Below, one piece after another: positions 9,066 to 18,581 of a stretch of DNA of 64,000 bases. The notes below the pieces were generated by a model that saw only the letters and a list, made by a program, of their open reading frames with translations, did not search any database and was not told where the DNA came from. The DNA comes from Pedobacter sp. PLR (GTDB taxonomy: Bacteria; Bacteroidota; Bacteroidia; Sphingobacteriales; Sphingobacteriaceae). The first letter of the stretch is position 1; the number at the start of each line of letters is the position of its first letter. The stretch lies in NCBI RefSeq assembly GCF_026239675.1, contig NZ_JAPIVQ010000006.1:124001-188000 (forward strand). Direction: 5' to 3'. The translations under genes and the position numbers were made by a program.

Positions 9066-9281
9066 TTATAGCCTGTTGCCATCAGGATCAGCCAAAGCTT
9101 TCTTGATGGTAAATTCTACATACTCGCGGTTTCTTTTCACTAAGCCCATCAGTTGTTCTACCAATTGGTCTTCTTGTCCGGGAACAAAAGCGAGGTTTTC
9201 TTTCGCCAGGTCACGGTATTTTCTAAGAAACTTAATTTTAACCTTTGTCCAGGTCTCAGGAGTAAGTGTAAAACTTGCCAT
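9066..9281 (-). CDS. Small helical protein, CsbD-like
   Basis: 71 residues. The pattern TWTKVKIKFLRKYRDLAKENLAF..GQEDQLVEQL resembles the CsbD-like stress proteins common in Bacteroidota (W..VK.K....Y..L...DL.. ..G.E..L...L). It has no signal peptide or membrane segment and is mostly predicted helix. It lies between anmK and the S41 protease on the same strand (gaps 70 and 55 nt). The reading frame is convincing; the family call is moderate. Confidence 0.6.
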   Translation of the reverse strand: MASFTLTPETWTKVKIKFLRKYRDLAKENLAFVPGQEDQLVEQLMGLVKRNREYVEFTIKKALADPDGNRL

Positions 9282-9351
9282 AATGTATTATAGTTTGGAT
9301 GCAAAAATAGGAAAAATTATGAGAGGAGCACCTAGATTCCGTATTCTCCGG

Positions 9352-10551
9352 TTAATCTGGCAAACAGATTTTCCCCATACGAATGGAAGGGACACCTTCC
9401 CGATCTCCGAAATTGGTTTTTTCTCCCACTAAAGTCTCATTGGCAAGAACCGCAAAAAGTACCGCCTCTTTAGCATCAGGGTTAATTTCCAGATCTGCTG
9501 TGGTCATGAATTTCGCCTTTGGCAAACCGGCTTTTAACATACCCGTTAAAAGCGGATTGTGCATGCCACCGCCACTCATATATATATAAGGTGTTGCTGT
9601 ATTGACAAAACATTGCTGTATCGCCTTTAGGATCACCTTTGCCGAGCAAGCACATAAAGTCGCCAGAACATCTTCTCTTTCGATGTTGAGGGTACCGGAA
9701 CGTTCTTGTGCAGCGGATAAATAGGCCAGATTGAAAAGTTCAGGACCGGTGGTTTTCGGAAAATCCGCGTCCAGGAATTCATTTGTTAACAAAGCGGTTA
9801 ATAAGGATTCATTTACTGCTCCTCTGCTGGCTATTGCTGCATTTTCATCAAAATATAAGCCAGGGTAGTGCTGCTGAATATATTGATCCATCATGGTATT
9901 CCCCGGGCCTACATCCGTAGAGAAAACTTTTGAAGCATCAGTGTCTGCAGGCAGGTAGGTGAAATTTGCAATGCCTCCGATGTTGAGCATGATGCGGTCT
10001 TCTCCTTTTTTTGAAAACAGCAGGTAATCCCCGTAAACCGCCAACGGAGCACCTTCCCCTCCTGCTGCCAGGTGTTTTTGCCTGAAATCAGCGATGGTAA
10101 TGATGCCTGTTTTCACTGCGATATGGTCGCCATCACCAATTTGAAGGGTGGCATTGGGATAACCCGGCAGGCCATGTAATGCTTTTGGGGCATGGAAAAT
10201 CGTTTGCCCATGACTTGCGATTACATCAATTTCTGCGGGCGTTCTTCCCCAGGTTTTCAAGGTTTCCAAAATCAGTTCGGCATGATGCAAGCCGATCTTT
10301 TCATTCATCAGACACACCATTTGCAGGTCGGCATCCCTCCTGGAAAAAACAGACTTCACCTCAGACTTAAACTCCTGGCTATAAGGAACTGTAGTAAATT
10401 CCAATACGTTTATGGCTGTCGCCGGCCCGCTCCCTTTTACCGAACAGAGTGCAATATCGAGGCCATCTAAAGAGGTCCCGGACATCAATCCGATAATCAG
10501 GCGTTCCGGTTTATGCAGTATTTCGAAGAGTTGTTTCCAGTTTGAATTCAT
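9352..10551 (-). CDS. anmK: Anhydro-N-acetylmuramic acid kinase
   Basis: Phosphorylates and opens 1,6-anhydro-MurNAc to MurNAc-6-phosphate in cytoplasmic peptidoglycan recycling. The ATP-binding opening motif GLMSGTSLDGLD lies close to the N-terminus, followed by ASHGQTIFH, LNIGGIANFT, DVGPGNTMMD and SGGGMHNP, all typical of AnmK. I chose the ATG at 10551 (MNSNWKQ, 399 residues); the frame could be extended 13 residues upstream but without family-like sequence. It is divergent from nagB, so both amino-sugar genes share the 217-bp region 10552-10768. Confidence 0.95.
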   Translation of the reverse strand: MNSNWKQLFEILHKPERLIIGLMSGTSLDGLDIALCSVKGSGPATAINVLEFTTVPYSQEFKSEVKSVFSRRDADLQMVCLMNEKIGLHHAELILETLKTWGRTPAEIDVIASHGQTIFHAPKALHGLPGYPNATLQIGDGDHIAVKTGIITIADFRQKHLAAGGEGAPLAVYGDYLLFSKKGEDRIMLNIGGIANFTYLPADTDASKVFSTDVGPGNTMMDQYIQQHYPGLYFDENAAIASRGAVNESLLTALLTNEFLDADFPKTTGPELFNLAYLSAAQERSGTLNIEREDVLATLCACSAKVILKAIQQCFVNTATPYIYMSGGGMHNPLLTGMLKAGLPKAKFMTTADLEINPDAKEAVLFAVLANETLVGEKTNFGDREGVPSIRMGKICLPD

Positions 10552-10706
10552 AAGGCGGCTTTGTTGGATACTAAAATAAGCTAAAATCAATTCTCTCAGC
10601 CGATTTCATAAAAAATCCGGAGAATTACCTGAAAAAACTAACAATTTTACAATAAACACCCATTTTGATTACCATTTTCAAACAAAAAACACAGTGGGGT
10701 TAAAAA

Positions 10707-10738
10707 TTTGGATTAAGTCGGCAGAGTCCCTATATTTA
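10707..10738 (+). promoter_or_regulatory. Candidate promoter of the nagB-like gene
   Basis: TTTG (10707-10710), 20 nt, then TATATTTA (10731-10738), one base from the TAnnTTTG consensus. It is 30 nt before the start codon. Confidence 0.55.
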
Positions 10739-10768
10739 CTGCTCCGTACAAAATTTAAGAACAATTAA

Positions 10769-12688
10769 ATGGCAAGATTAAATCTTCTGGAAGAAACGCG
10801 TTTTGAAAAACTGCCCGTTTCTGTCTTTGAAAATCCTACAGCAGCATCTTTAAGTGTTGCTCACCGCATCGGGGACCTTATTAAAGAAAAACAAAAGAAC
10901 AATTCCAAGGCTGTCTTAGGCCTGGCTACCGGAGCTACACCAATCGCAGTGTACGCGGAATTAGTTAGAATGCATAAGGAAGAAGGTTTGAGCTTCAAAA
11001 ATGTAATCACTTTCAACCTTGATGAGTACTATCCTATGCAGCCAACTGCTGCACAGAGTTATGTATCTTTCATGAATGAGCATTTATTTGCTCACATTGA
11101 CATCGAAAAAGAAAATGTAAACATTCCTGATGGTACTTTGAAACTGGAAGATATTCCTGCTTTCTGTCTGGCTTATGAGAAAAAAATCACTGAAGTTGGT
11201 GGATTAGATATTCAGATTCTGGGTATCGGTCGTACTGGTCACATTGGTTTCAATGAGCCGGGTTCTGCGCCAAACTCAGGAACTCGTTTAGTTACACTTG
11301 ACGACTTGACAAGAAGAGATGCAGCCCGCGACTTTGGTGGTAAAACTTTTGTTCCTACAAAAGCAATTACCATGGGTATCGGTACTATCTTCAAAGCCCG
11401 TGAGATCATTCTTATGGCCTGGAACAAAAAGAAAGCTTCCATCATTAAAAAAGCAGTAGAAGGTGAAATTTCAAGTGAAGTTCCTGCTACTTACCTGCAA
11501 TTATCTGAGCATGTAGAATTTATTCTGGATGCAGATGCAGCTTCTTTATTGACACGTTTTGATACACCATGGTTGGTAAAAGATTGCATCTGGGACGAAG
11601 TTATGACCAGAAAAGCAGTGATCTGGTTGTCAAACACTTTAAGTAAGCCAGTTTTGAAACTTACTGAAGACGACTATAACAACCACGGTATGGCTCAGCT
11701 TGCAGTGGAACAAGGTCCGGTATACAATATCAACATTCATATTTTCAATAAATTACAACACACCATCACTGGATGGCCAGGTGGTAAACCAAACGCTGAT
11801 GATTCTCAAAGACCAGAGCGCGCGGAACCAGCTAACAAACGTGTGGTAATTTTCTCTCCACACCCTGATGATGATGTCATCTCTATGGGTGGTACTTTCA
11901 TCCGTCTGGTTGATCAGAAACATGATGTGCATGTGGCTTACCAAACTTCAGGTAATACTGCAGTTTGGGATGATGATGCCCTTCGTTTCGTAGAATTCAA
12001 CATTGACTTCTCAGAAAAAATGGGAATGCCTCAGCAAGGAATGAAAGATATTTATCAGAATATCCGCAGCTTTATTGAAACAAAACAACCTAATCAGGTT
12101 GATACTCCGGAATTGCAGTCTGTTAAAGGATTAATCCGAAAAGGAGAAGCGATTGCTGGTGCAAGATTCTGCGGTTTAGATGATGACCATATCCATTTCA
12201 TGGCACTTCCTTTCTACGAAAGTGGAAAAACCAAAAAGAACCCGGTTACCGAAAGAGACATCGAGTTGACGATGGAGCTTTTACAAAAAATCAAACCGGA
12301 GCAAGTATTTGCTGCAGGAGATTTTGAAGATCCACATGGTACACACATCGTTTGTTTCAATATCATTTTATCAGCTTTACAAAGACTGGCGAAAACTGAA
12401 AGCTGGGTTAAGGACTGCTGGTTATGGTTATACCGTGGTGCATGGTTAGAGTTTGATACTTATGAGATCGAAATGGCTGTGCCATTGAGTCCACAAGAAG
12501 TAGAGAAAAAGAAATTCGCTATTTTCAAACACCAGTCACAAAAAGACCGTGCGGTTTTCCCTGGTGATGATTCGAGAGAATTCTGGGTTAGAGCGGAAGA
12601 CAGAAACAGAGAAACTGCCGAAGCTTATGACAACCTTGGACTAGCAGAATACGAAGCAATGGAAGCGTTTGTACGTTACCATTTCTAG
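10769..12688 (+). CDS. nagB: Glucosamine-6-phosphate deaminase fused to a PIG-L/LmbE-type deacetylase domain
   Basis: 639 residues, more than twice the length of plain NagB. The N-terminal domain (about 1-290) is a glucosamine-6-phosphate deaminase: GLATGATPIAVY at 51-62, FNLDEYYP with Asp85, and GIGRTGHIGFNEPGS with His158. The C-terminal domain (about 355-639) begins VVIFSPHPDDDVISMGG, with the zinc motif HPDD at 365-368 and DPHGTH later, as in GlcNAc-PI de-N-acetylases. The fusion is known in Bacteroidota. Fused domains could deacetylate and deaminate an amino sugar in sequence, but whether the second domain is active is inference. A terminator follows 20 nt after the stop. Confidence 0.93.
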   Translation: MARLNLLEETRFEKLPVSVFENPTAASLSVAHRIGDLIKEKQKNNSKAVLGLATGATPIAVYAELVRMHKEEGLSFKNVITFNLDEYYPMQPTAAQSYVSFMNEHLFAHIDIEKENVNIPDGTLKLEDIPAFCLAYEKKITEVGGLDIQILGIGRTGHIGFNEPGSAPNSGTRLVTLDDLTRRDAARDFGGKTFVPTKAITMGIGTIFKAREIILMAWNKKKASIIKKAVEGEISSEVPATYLQLSEHVEFILDADAASLLTRFDTPWLVKDCIWDEVMTRKAVIWLSNTLSKPVLKLTEDDYNNHGMAQLAVEQGPVYNINIHIFNKLQHTITGWPGGKPNADDSQRPERAEPANKRVVIFSPHPDDDVISMGGTFIRLVDQKHDVHVAYQTSGNTAVWDDDALRFVEFNIDFSEKMGMPQQGMKDIYQNIRSFIETKQPNQVDTPELQSVKGLIRKGEAIAGARFCGLDDDHIHFMALPFYESGKTKKNPVTERDIELTMELLQKIKPEQVFAAGDFEDPHGTHIVCFNIILSALQRLAKTESWVKDCWLWLYRGAWLEFDTYEIEMAVPLSPQEVEKKKFAIFKHQSQKDRAVFPGDDSREFWVRAEDRNRETAEAYDNLGLAEYEAMEAFVRYHF

Positions 12689-12708
12689 AATATATTAATA
12701 CGATTTAT

Positions 12709-12742
12709 AAACCGCTAAGCTTCATTGCTTAGCGGTTTTTTT
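12709..12742 (+). terminator. Rho-independent terminator of nagB
   Basis: Stem AAACCGCTAAGC/GCTTAGCGGTTT with a 6-nt loop, followed by a T run to 12742. Confidence 0.93.
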
Positions 12743-12931
12743 GTTTAACCGGCATGCATGACGATTGTTCCCACCATGAAGCCTCTACTGGGCTTTCCTG
12801 CCTCCCTATAAAGCAGGGCCTCAACGCCATAGGGTCATCCTCTTCTGATTATTCCTGAGGATTTTTTTGCTGGCGTGTAACGAAAAATCCATTATAAAAG
12901 TATAATTTAGTCTAACTTATTAACAAACTAC

Positions 12932-15796
12932 ATGAAGAAGAACATTTATATCCTTGCGATAGGACTTGTCGCCCAACTGGCGGTTTATAGTCCTGGTTAT
13001 GCCCAGAAAAAGGCAACCGCCGCAAAGACCAGCGCCTCAACAACAGTAAAAAAATCAACAGGTCAGGTAATCCCTAACGATCCAAACGTTAAAATTGGTA
13101 AGCTTCCAAACGGATTAACTTATTATATAAGAAAAAATGCGGAACCCAAAAATAGGGCTGAATTGTATCTGGCCACCCGTATCGGTTCTTTAATGGAGAA
13201 TGATGATCAACTGGGATTAGCCCATTTCACGGAACACATGGCCTTTAACGGCTCCAAAGACTTTCCTAAAAACGACATGATCAATTACCTGCAAAAGGCA
13301 GGGGTTCGTTTTGGTGCCGACTTAAACGCTTATACCAGTTTTAACCAGACGGTATATCAATTGCCAATTCCTACGGATAGTGCCTCAGTATTCAAATCAG
13401 GGTTTAAAATTCTGGCCAACTGGGCAGGAAAAATCACGATGGATGGGGAAGAAATCGATAAAGAACGTGGTGTGATCATCGAAGAAGATCGTCAGCGTGG
13501 AAAAAATGCACAGGAAAGGATGCAAAAGCAGATGTTACCTTTAATTTTGAAAGGTTCCCGCTATGAAAACCGTCTGCCAATTGGTAAAGTTGATTTGTTA
13601 AAAACATTTACACACGATAAAATCCGCAATTTCTATAAAGACTGGTACCGTCCAAATCTACAGGCCGTAATTGCAGTAGGTGATTTTGATGTGAATGAGG
13701 TAGAACAGCTGATTAAACAAAACTTTTCAGAACTGACTAATCCGGCCAATCCAAGACCGCGTTTAGTCTATGATCTTCCGGACAACAAAGAGCCATTAGT
13801 GAAGGTCATCACAGACCCTGAGCAGCCTTACAATGTTGCGCAAATCATGTATAAGCAACGTGGTGGGGTGGTAAAAACTACCGCAGACTTTAAAAAAAGC
13901 CTGATGTATTCCATGATCAACAGTATGATTGCGGCACGTTTACAAGAGATTCTTCAAAAAGGAAATGCACCATTTTTATTCGCTCAATCTAGCTATGGTC
14001 CATTCCAGGGTGGGTTGGTTCCGAATATCAACGCTTTTCAAACGGTAGTCGTTGCCGGCTCCGGAGCTGCCTTAGAAAAAGCCCTTACTGCCGGTTTAGC
14101 GGAAAATGAACGCGTTAGCAAATTCGGATTTCTGCCATCAGAACTGGAAGTTGCCAAAAAAAATATCAGTGCAGGAAATGAAAAACGCCTGAAAGAAAAA
14201 GATAAAACACCCTCTGCCAGCTTTGTGCAGAAATACCTGAACAACTTCCTGGAAGGTAGTAGCATTGCTTCCACAGAATATGGTTATGAACTAACCAAAA
14301 AAACACTGGAGGAGATTAGCCTTGCCGAACTCAATGCGCTGGCAAAAACGCTGATCACCAAAGACAATCAGATCGTCCTGGTTCAGGCACCTGAAAAAGA
14401 CAAAGCTACATTACCTACTGAAGCACAATTACTGTCCGTTTTGAAAAACGCAGGAAATGGCGTGACTCCTTATGTAGACAACTCCATCAACAAGCCGCTG
14501 CTGGACAAAAAACCGGTAGCCGGAAAGATTGTTGCTGAAAAGAAAATTGATGCCGTAGGCGTCACAGAATTGACGTTGAGCAATGGCATTAAGGTGTTAT
14601 TGAAGCCTACAGATTTCAAAAATGATCAAATTGTTTTCAGTTCATTCGGTAAAGGAGGAACTTCCCTTGCCGGTAACGGCGATTTCCGCTCTGCCGAAAT
14701 GGTGAGCCTGATCCCTGAAAGTGGCGTTGGCGACTTTAATCCTTCCAACCTGAATAAATTGCTTGCCGGTAATACGGGTTCAGCAACGGCTTATGTGAGC
14801 GACCTTTACCAGGGTTTTAGCGGTGGTGCTTCACCAAAAGACCTGGAAACGGCTTTCCAATTGGTTTATGCCTATGCAACCAAACCGAGAAAAGACGTAG
14901 AGATTTTCAATAAAAACATAGGTGATTACAAGGTGATTCTGGGCAGTAAAAATGCCAATCCAAACAGTGTTTTTGCGGATACCGTTCAGGCTGTACTGTC
15001 CTCTTACCATGAACGTGGTATGCCAATGAACTTAGTTGATATAGATAAAATATCACTGGACAAAGCTTTTGATTTCTATAAAGACCGCTTTGCGGATCTT
15101 GGAGACCAGACTTTTGTGATCGTTGGTGCATTTGATGTAGATAAAATTAAGCCATTGATTGAAACTTACATTGCCAGTCTGCCTGCAGCAGGAAAACCAC
15201 AAAACTTTGTAGACAATGGCGTTAATCCTCCGGTAGGAAAAATCAGCAAAACTGTTTACAAAGGCCTGGAAGATAAAGCGGCCGTAGAGTTATACCTGCA
15301 TGGAGATTACGAATACACTCCGGAAAATAACGTCCAGTTAGAAGCCTTAAATGAGGCCCTGAAAATCAAAATTCTGGAACGTTTGAGAGAAAAAGAAAGT
15401 GGTGTGTATAGTCCGAAAGTCTCGTTAAGCACAGGCAAATACCCTAAAGCACACTATTATTTCACGATTTCATTTAGCTGTGCCCCTGCTAATGTAGATA
15501 AGCTGATCGCAGCGTCATTAGATGAGGTGAATAAGATCAAACAAAGTGGAGCATCAACAGATGACCTTGCGAAGTTTAAATCTGAAGAACAACGTCAGAT
15601 GGAACTTAGCCTTAGAAACAATGGTTTCTGGTTAGGCTACCTGGCCAGCGCGGTTAAAAACGGAGAACCACTTGACCTGGTATTACAACAACCAAAATTA
15701 ATGGAACAAGTAACCGTAGAAAGTACAAAAGCTGCGGCCAACAAATACCTGAACGAAAACAATTACCTGCGTTTCGTACTGGTTCCACAAAAATAA
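12932..15796 (+). CDS. M16 family zinc metallopeptidase (pitrilysin-like)
   Basis: A 954-residue exported peptidase. The signal peptide is MKKNIYILAIGLVAQLAVYS...GYA. The inverted zinc motif HxxEH is intact as HFTEH at 98-102, followed by MAFNG and the downstream glutamate region KERGVIIEEDRQRG. Two M16 domain pairs fit the length: the N-terminal half carries the active site, and the second half (from about residue 540, LSNGIKVLLKPTDF) lacks the motif, as in other two-part M16 proteins. It probably degrades or processes peptides in the periplasm. It stands alone, with a terminator 37 nt after the stop. Confidence 0.93.
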   Translation: MKKNIYILAIGLVAQLAVYSPGYAQKKATAAKTSASTTVKKSTGQVIPNDPNVKIGKLPNGLTYYIRKNAEPKNRAELYLATRIGSLMENDDQLGLAHFTEHMAFNGSKDFPKNDMINYLQKAGVRFGADLNAYTSFNQTVYQLPIPTDSASVFKSGFKILANWAGKITMDGEEIDKERGVIIEEDRQRGKNAQERMQKQMLPLILKGSRYENRLPIGKVDLLKTFTHDKIRNFYKDWYRPNLQAVIAVGDFDVNEVEQLIKQNFSELTNPANPRPRLVYDLPDNKEPLVKVITDPEQPYNVAQIMYKQRGGVVKTTADFKKSLMYSMINSMIAARLQEILQKGNAPFLFAQSSYGPFQGGLVPNINAFQTVVVAGSGAALEKALTAGLAENERVSKFGFLPSELEVAKKNISAGNEKRLKEKDKTPSASFVQKYLNNFLEGSSIASTEYGYELTKKTLEEISLAELNALAKTLITKDNQIVLVQAPEKDKATLPTEAQLLSVLKNAGNGVTPYVDNSINKPLLDKKPVAGKIVAEKKIDAVGVTELTLSNGIKVLLKPTDFKNDQIVFSSFGKGGTSLAGNGDFRSAEMVSLIPESGVGDFNPSNLNKLLAGNTGSATAYVSDLYQGFSGGASPKDLETAFQLVYAYATKPRKDVEIFNKNIGDYKVILGSKNANPNSVFADTVQAVLSSYHERGMPMNLVDIDKISLDKAFDFYKDRFADLGDQTFVIVGAFDVDKIKPLIETYIASLPAAGKPQNFVDNGVNPPVGKISKTVYKGLEDKAAVELYLHGDYEYTPENNVQLEALNEALKIKILERLREKESGVYSPKVSLSTGKYPKAHYYFTISFSCAPANVDKLIAASLDEVNKIKQSGASTDDLAKFKSEEQRQMELSLRNNGFWLGYLASAVKNGEPLDLVLQQPKLMEQVTVESTKAAANKYLNENNYLRFVLVPQK

Positions 15797-15833
15797 GCCG
15801 GTATCCCCGGAAACAAAACCGGAGACCGGAAAC

Positions 15834-15872
15834 AAAAATGGCCTGATGTTTAAAAGCATCAGGCCATTTTTT
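15834..15872. terminator. Bidirectional terminator between convergent genes
   Basis: A 12-bp stem AATGGCCTGATG/CATCAGGCCATT (15837-15848 with 15857-15868), with A's on the left and T's on the right. It serves the M16 gene and the glycosyl hydrolase gene that ends at 15900. Confidence 0.92.
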
Positions 15873-15899
15873 ATTGGTATTGTTCCCGTTTTTTCTGGC

Positions 15900-17447
15900 T
15901 TATTTAACCAGTGTACTGGTTTCAATTCCCACCGGACTGGTTGGCTCACTCTCGTTTTTGAGGCGATCCAGTGCCGTAACCAGATAGGTATATCTTTTCC
16001 CCTTATCTACAGTTGTATCAATAAAAGAAGTGTAATTTTCGAAGCTGATCTTAAGGATATTTCTGGCATCCAGCACATCTACTTTCGTTCCTTCATTGAA
16101 ACGGTAAATCACATACCCTGATGCCGTTTCACCATCACTTGCAAGCGTTGGTTTTTCCCATTTCAGGTGTACCCCGTCTTGTTTTGCTTCGGCACCCAAT
16201 TCCTGAGGCGAATTAGGCACAATATCATCCAGCCATGGCATTTGAGGTGGCAATGCAGGATATTTATAGAGGTTATTTCTTAAAGAATCTCCGACTGCAC
16301 GCGCTACGGTAGAAAAAGATTTTGAGCTAAAAAAGACACTTCCCTGCACGCGGTTATTCTGACGGAGGTAGCGGATCTGATCTGGCACCTGCTCCGGCAA
16401 TCTCCAGGCAGCTTCCATCTTTTGATTCACCAGGTACGCGCCCTGACCAATATAAAGGTGACGCCCATAAGTATTGTTACTCCACCAGTCTACCAGGGTA
16501 GCAAAAGGAGCCACTTTACGGGTAAAGCTGAAATAAATCTGTGGATTGATATAATCTACCCATCCTTCTTTCACCCACCTTCTCGAGTCGGCAAATAATT
16601 CATGGAAATTCGATAGTCCACGGGTAGCAGAACCCAGTACATCTTCATTGTCGTTTTTCCAGATTCCAAAAGGACTGACCCCGAATTTAACGTACTTTTT
16701 ATGGTGGTGAATGCTATCGTCTAATTGTTCAATCAGTAAATCTACATTGTTCCTTCTCCAGTCGTTCACATTGGTAAAACCATTTGGAAACTTATTGAAT
16801 GTAGCCTCATCATTGATCTTTTGTCCCGCGATTTTATAAGGATAAAAGTAATCGTCGAAGTGAATTCCGTCTACATCATACCCTTTCACCACATCCAGAA
16901 TTACCTGAATAATATAATCTCTTACTGCTGGAATTCCCGGATCAAACTGTTTTTTTCCGCCATAGGTAAAGAACCATTCGGGGCGTTTTCTGGTCATGTG
17001 ATCCTCGCTGACCACACTATTCGGACTTGTTGTAGCACGGTAAGGATTGAACCAGGCATGAAGCTCCATTCCGCGCTGATGCGCTTCTTTAATCGCGAAA
17101 GCTAAAGGATCGTAATCGGGTCCCGGAGAAAGCCCTTGCCTGCCGGTTAACCACTGGCTCCATGGCTCTCTGGATTTTGCATAAAAAGCATCCGCTGCAG
17201 GCCTTACCTGTAACATGATTGCATTCATTCCATTTGCTTTGTGCATTTCTAAAAGACCGATCAGCTCCTGCTTCTGCTGATCCATACTCAAACCTGGTTT
17301 AGAAGGCCAGTCAATATTTGCTACTGTTGCCACCCATACCCCACGGAACTCTCTTTTTGGAGCAGTTTTTGTTGTATTTTGTGCGAGAGATATAAATGGG
17401 GTTATTGTAAAGAGGGACAATAGCGCATAGATAGTATTTTTAAACAT
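15900..17447 (-). CDS. Family 10-like glycosyl hydrolase (GHL10/DUF187)
   Basis: 515 residues with an N-terminal signal peptide (MFKNTIYALLSLFTITPFIS..). The opening REFRGVWVATVANIDWPSKP, then HAWFNPYR, VDGIHFDDYFYP and WVDYINPQIYFS are the hallmarks of the GHL10 TIM-barrel family (YngK-like). A fibronectin-III-like domain follows at about 410-515. Members act on cell-surface or external polysaccharide; the substrate is not known here. It stands alone, convergent with the M16 gene. Confidence 0.9.
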   Translation of the reverse strand: MFKNTIYALLSLFTITPFISLAQNTTKTAPKREFRGVWVATVANIDWPSKPGLSMDQQKQELIGLLEMHKANGMNAIMLQVRPAADAFYAKSREPWSQWLTGRQGLSPGPDYDPLAFAIKEAHQRGMELHAWFNPYRATTSPNSVVSEDHMTRKRPEWFFTYGGKKQFDPGIPAVRDYIIQVILDVVKGYDVDGIHFDDYFYPYKIAGQKINDEATFNKFPNGFTNVNDWRRNNVDLLIEQLDDSIHHHKKYVKFGVSPFGIWKNDNEDVLGSATRGLSNFHELFADSRRWVKEGWVDYINPQIYFSFTRKVAPFATLVDWWSNNTYGRHLYIGQGAYLVNQKMEAAWRLPEQVPDQIRYLRQNNRVQGSVFFSSKSFSTVARAVGDSLRNNLYKYPALPPQMPWLDDIVPNSPQELGAEAKQDGVHLKWEKPTLASDGETASGYVIYRFNEGTKVDVLDARNILKISFENYTSFIDTTVDKGKRYTYLVTALDRLKNESEPTSPVGIETSTLVK

Positions 17448-17632
17448 TTTATATAATTTGTACTTAATAAATCAGTTTCATTTGTGTACTCTGGTATACG
17501 TTACCAACCAGAGATCTTAGCAAGTAAACGATTTTTTTTAAAGTCTCATACAAATAGCCTGTTTTTTTTACTATTTCCTATATTTTTATATTATGTTCGC
17601 GTTTTAAACATCATTAGAGAAGAATTCAAGAA

Positions 17633-18541
17633 ATGTCAGACCAAAATGAGATGGTAAATAAGGGAGACCGCAATAAGATATATTTTCTAATTGTAGTTAT
17701 TCTCGCCCTTCTGGGTACCAATGCTTACCTATACTTAAAAGACCGGCATCAAAGCGAGCGCTTTGTAACCGTTAACACAGAAAAGGACAGACTAAAGCTT
17801 GAAGTAGAAAAGATCGAGGCGGAGCTGGACAAGGTAAACAACCTCAATGTTACCTTAACAGATAAGCTGCAGGAAGAGCAAAAGCTCGCCAGAGCAAAGA
17901 TAGCAGAACTAAAACTGGCTCTGAAAGATGAACTACTGACCCAGGGTGCACTTACTACTGCCCAGAAAGAAGTCAAAGAATTACGGGAATTTGTTAAAAA
18001 CTACAGTGAAGAAACCCTGCGCTTAGAAAAAGAAAACGCTTATTTACGCAGTCAGCGCGACAGTTTAAAAGAGTTCGCTTATAGCGCCACTCAAAAGGCC
18101 GAAGACCTTGAAAAAAAGAATACAGAGCTGAAAGCAAAAGTGAAAACCGGTGCCGCTTTAAAAGCTGGAAACGTATCTATCGTGGCTTATAAAGTTAAAA
18201 ACAACGGAAAAAACATAGAAGTCACCCGTGCAAGTTCTGCGAAAAAGCTAAGTATCAGCTTCAACATCGCGCCAAATCCTCTGGCATTAAAAGATTACCA
18301 TAAAATATATTTGCGCGTTTTTGATCCGGCAGGAAACCTGATTGCCAATGGCGAGAACCTGTTTGAGGCTGATGGCGAACAAATGCAATATACCTCCTCT
18401 ACTTCCATCTCTTATAACGAGGACGATACCGTTTTTAAAATGGACTGGGTCAACCCTAATCCCTTCATTAAAGGCACTTATTCGGTTATCCTCTACACGG
18501 ATGGCTTTACCATGGGCAAAGCAGCAATCGAATTAAGATAG
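17633..18541 (+). CDS. Membrane-anchored coiled-coil protein of unknown function
   Basis: 302 residues. One membrane segment (about 16-34, IYFLIVVILALLGTNAYLYL) is followed by a long charged coiled coil (about 45-165, rich in E, K and L heptads) and a C-terminal domain of about 135 residues with beta pattern (VSIVAYKVKNNGKNIEVT...KIYLRVFDPAGNLIANGE). No enzyme motif is seen. Topology suggests the coiled coil and beta domain lie outside the inner membrane. It is convergent with the large sensor kinase. A role in the envelope is a guess; I do not recognise the family. Confidence 0.8.
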   Translation: MSDQNEMVNKGDRNKIYFLIVVILALLGTNAYLYLKDRHQSERFVTVNTEKDRLKLEVEKIEAELDKVNNLNVTLTDKLQEEQKLARAKIAELKLALKDELLTQGALTTAQKEVKELREFVKNYSEETLRLEKENAYLRSQRDSLKEFAYSATQKAEDLEKKNTELKAKVKTGAALKAGNVSIVAYKVKNNGKNIEVTRASSAKKLSISFNIAPNPLALKDYHKIYLRVFDPAGNLIANGENLFEADGEQMQYTSSTSISYNEDDTVFKMDWVNPNPFIKGTYSVILYTDGFTMGKAAIELR

Positions 18542-18581
18542 CGAACGCAATATTAAACGATAGGATTCATAAAAGCAGTCA

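Noticed and set aside
12837..12867. Second hairpin with T run after nagB (ATCCTC/GAGGAT)
   Set aside because: Only a 6-bp stem with a 14-nt loop, and the nagB transcript already has a strong terminator at 12709-12742.
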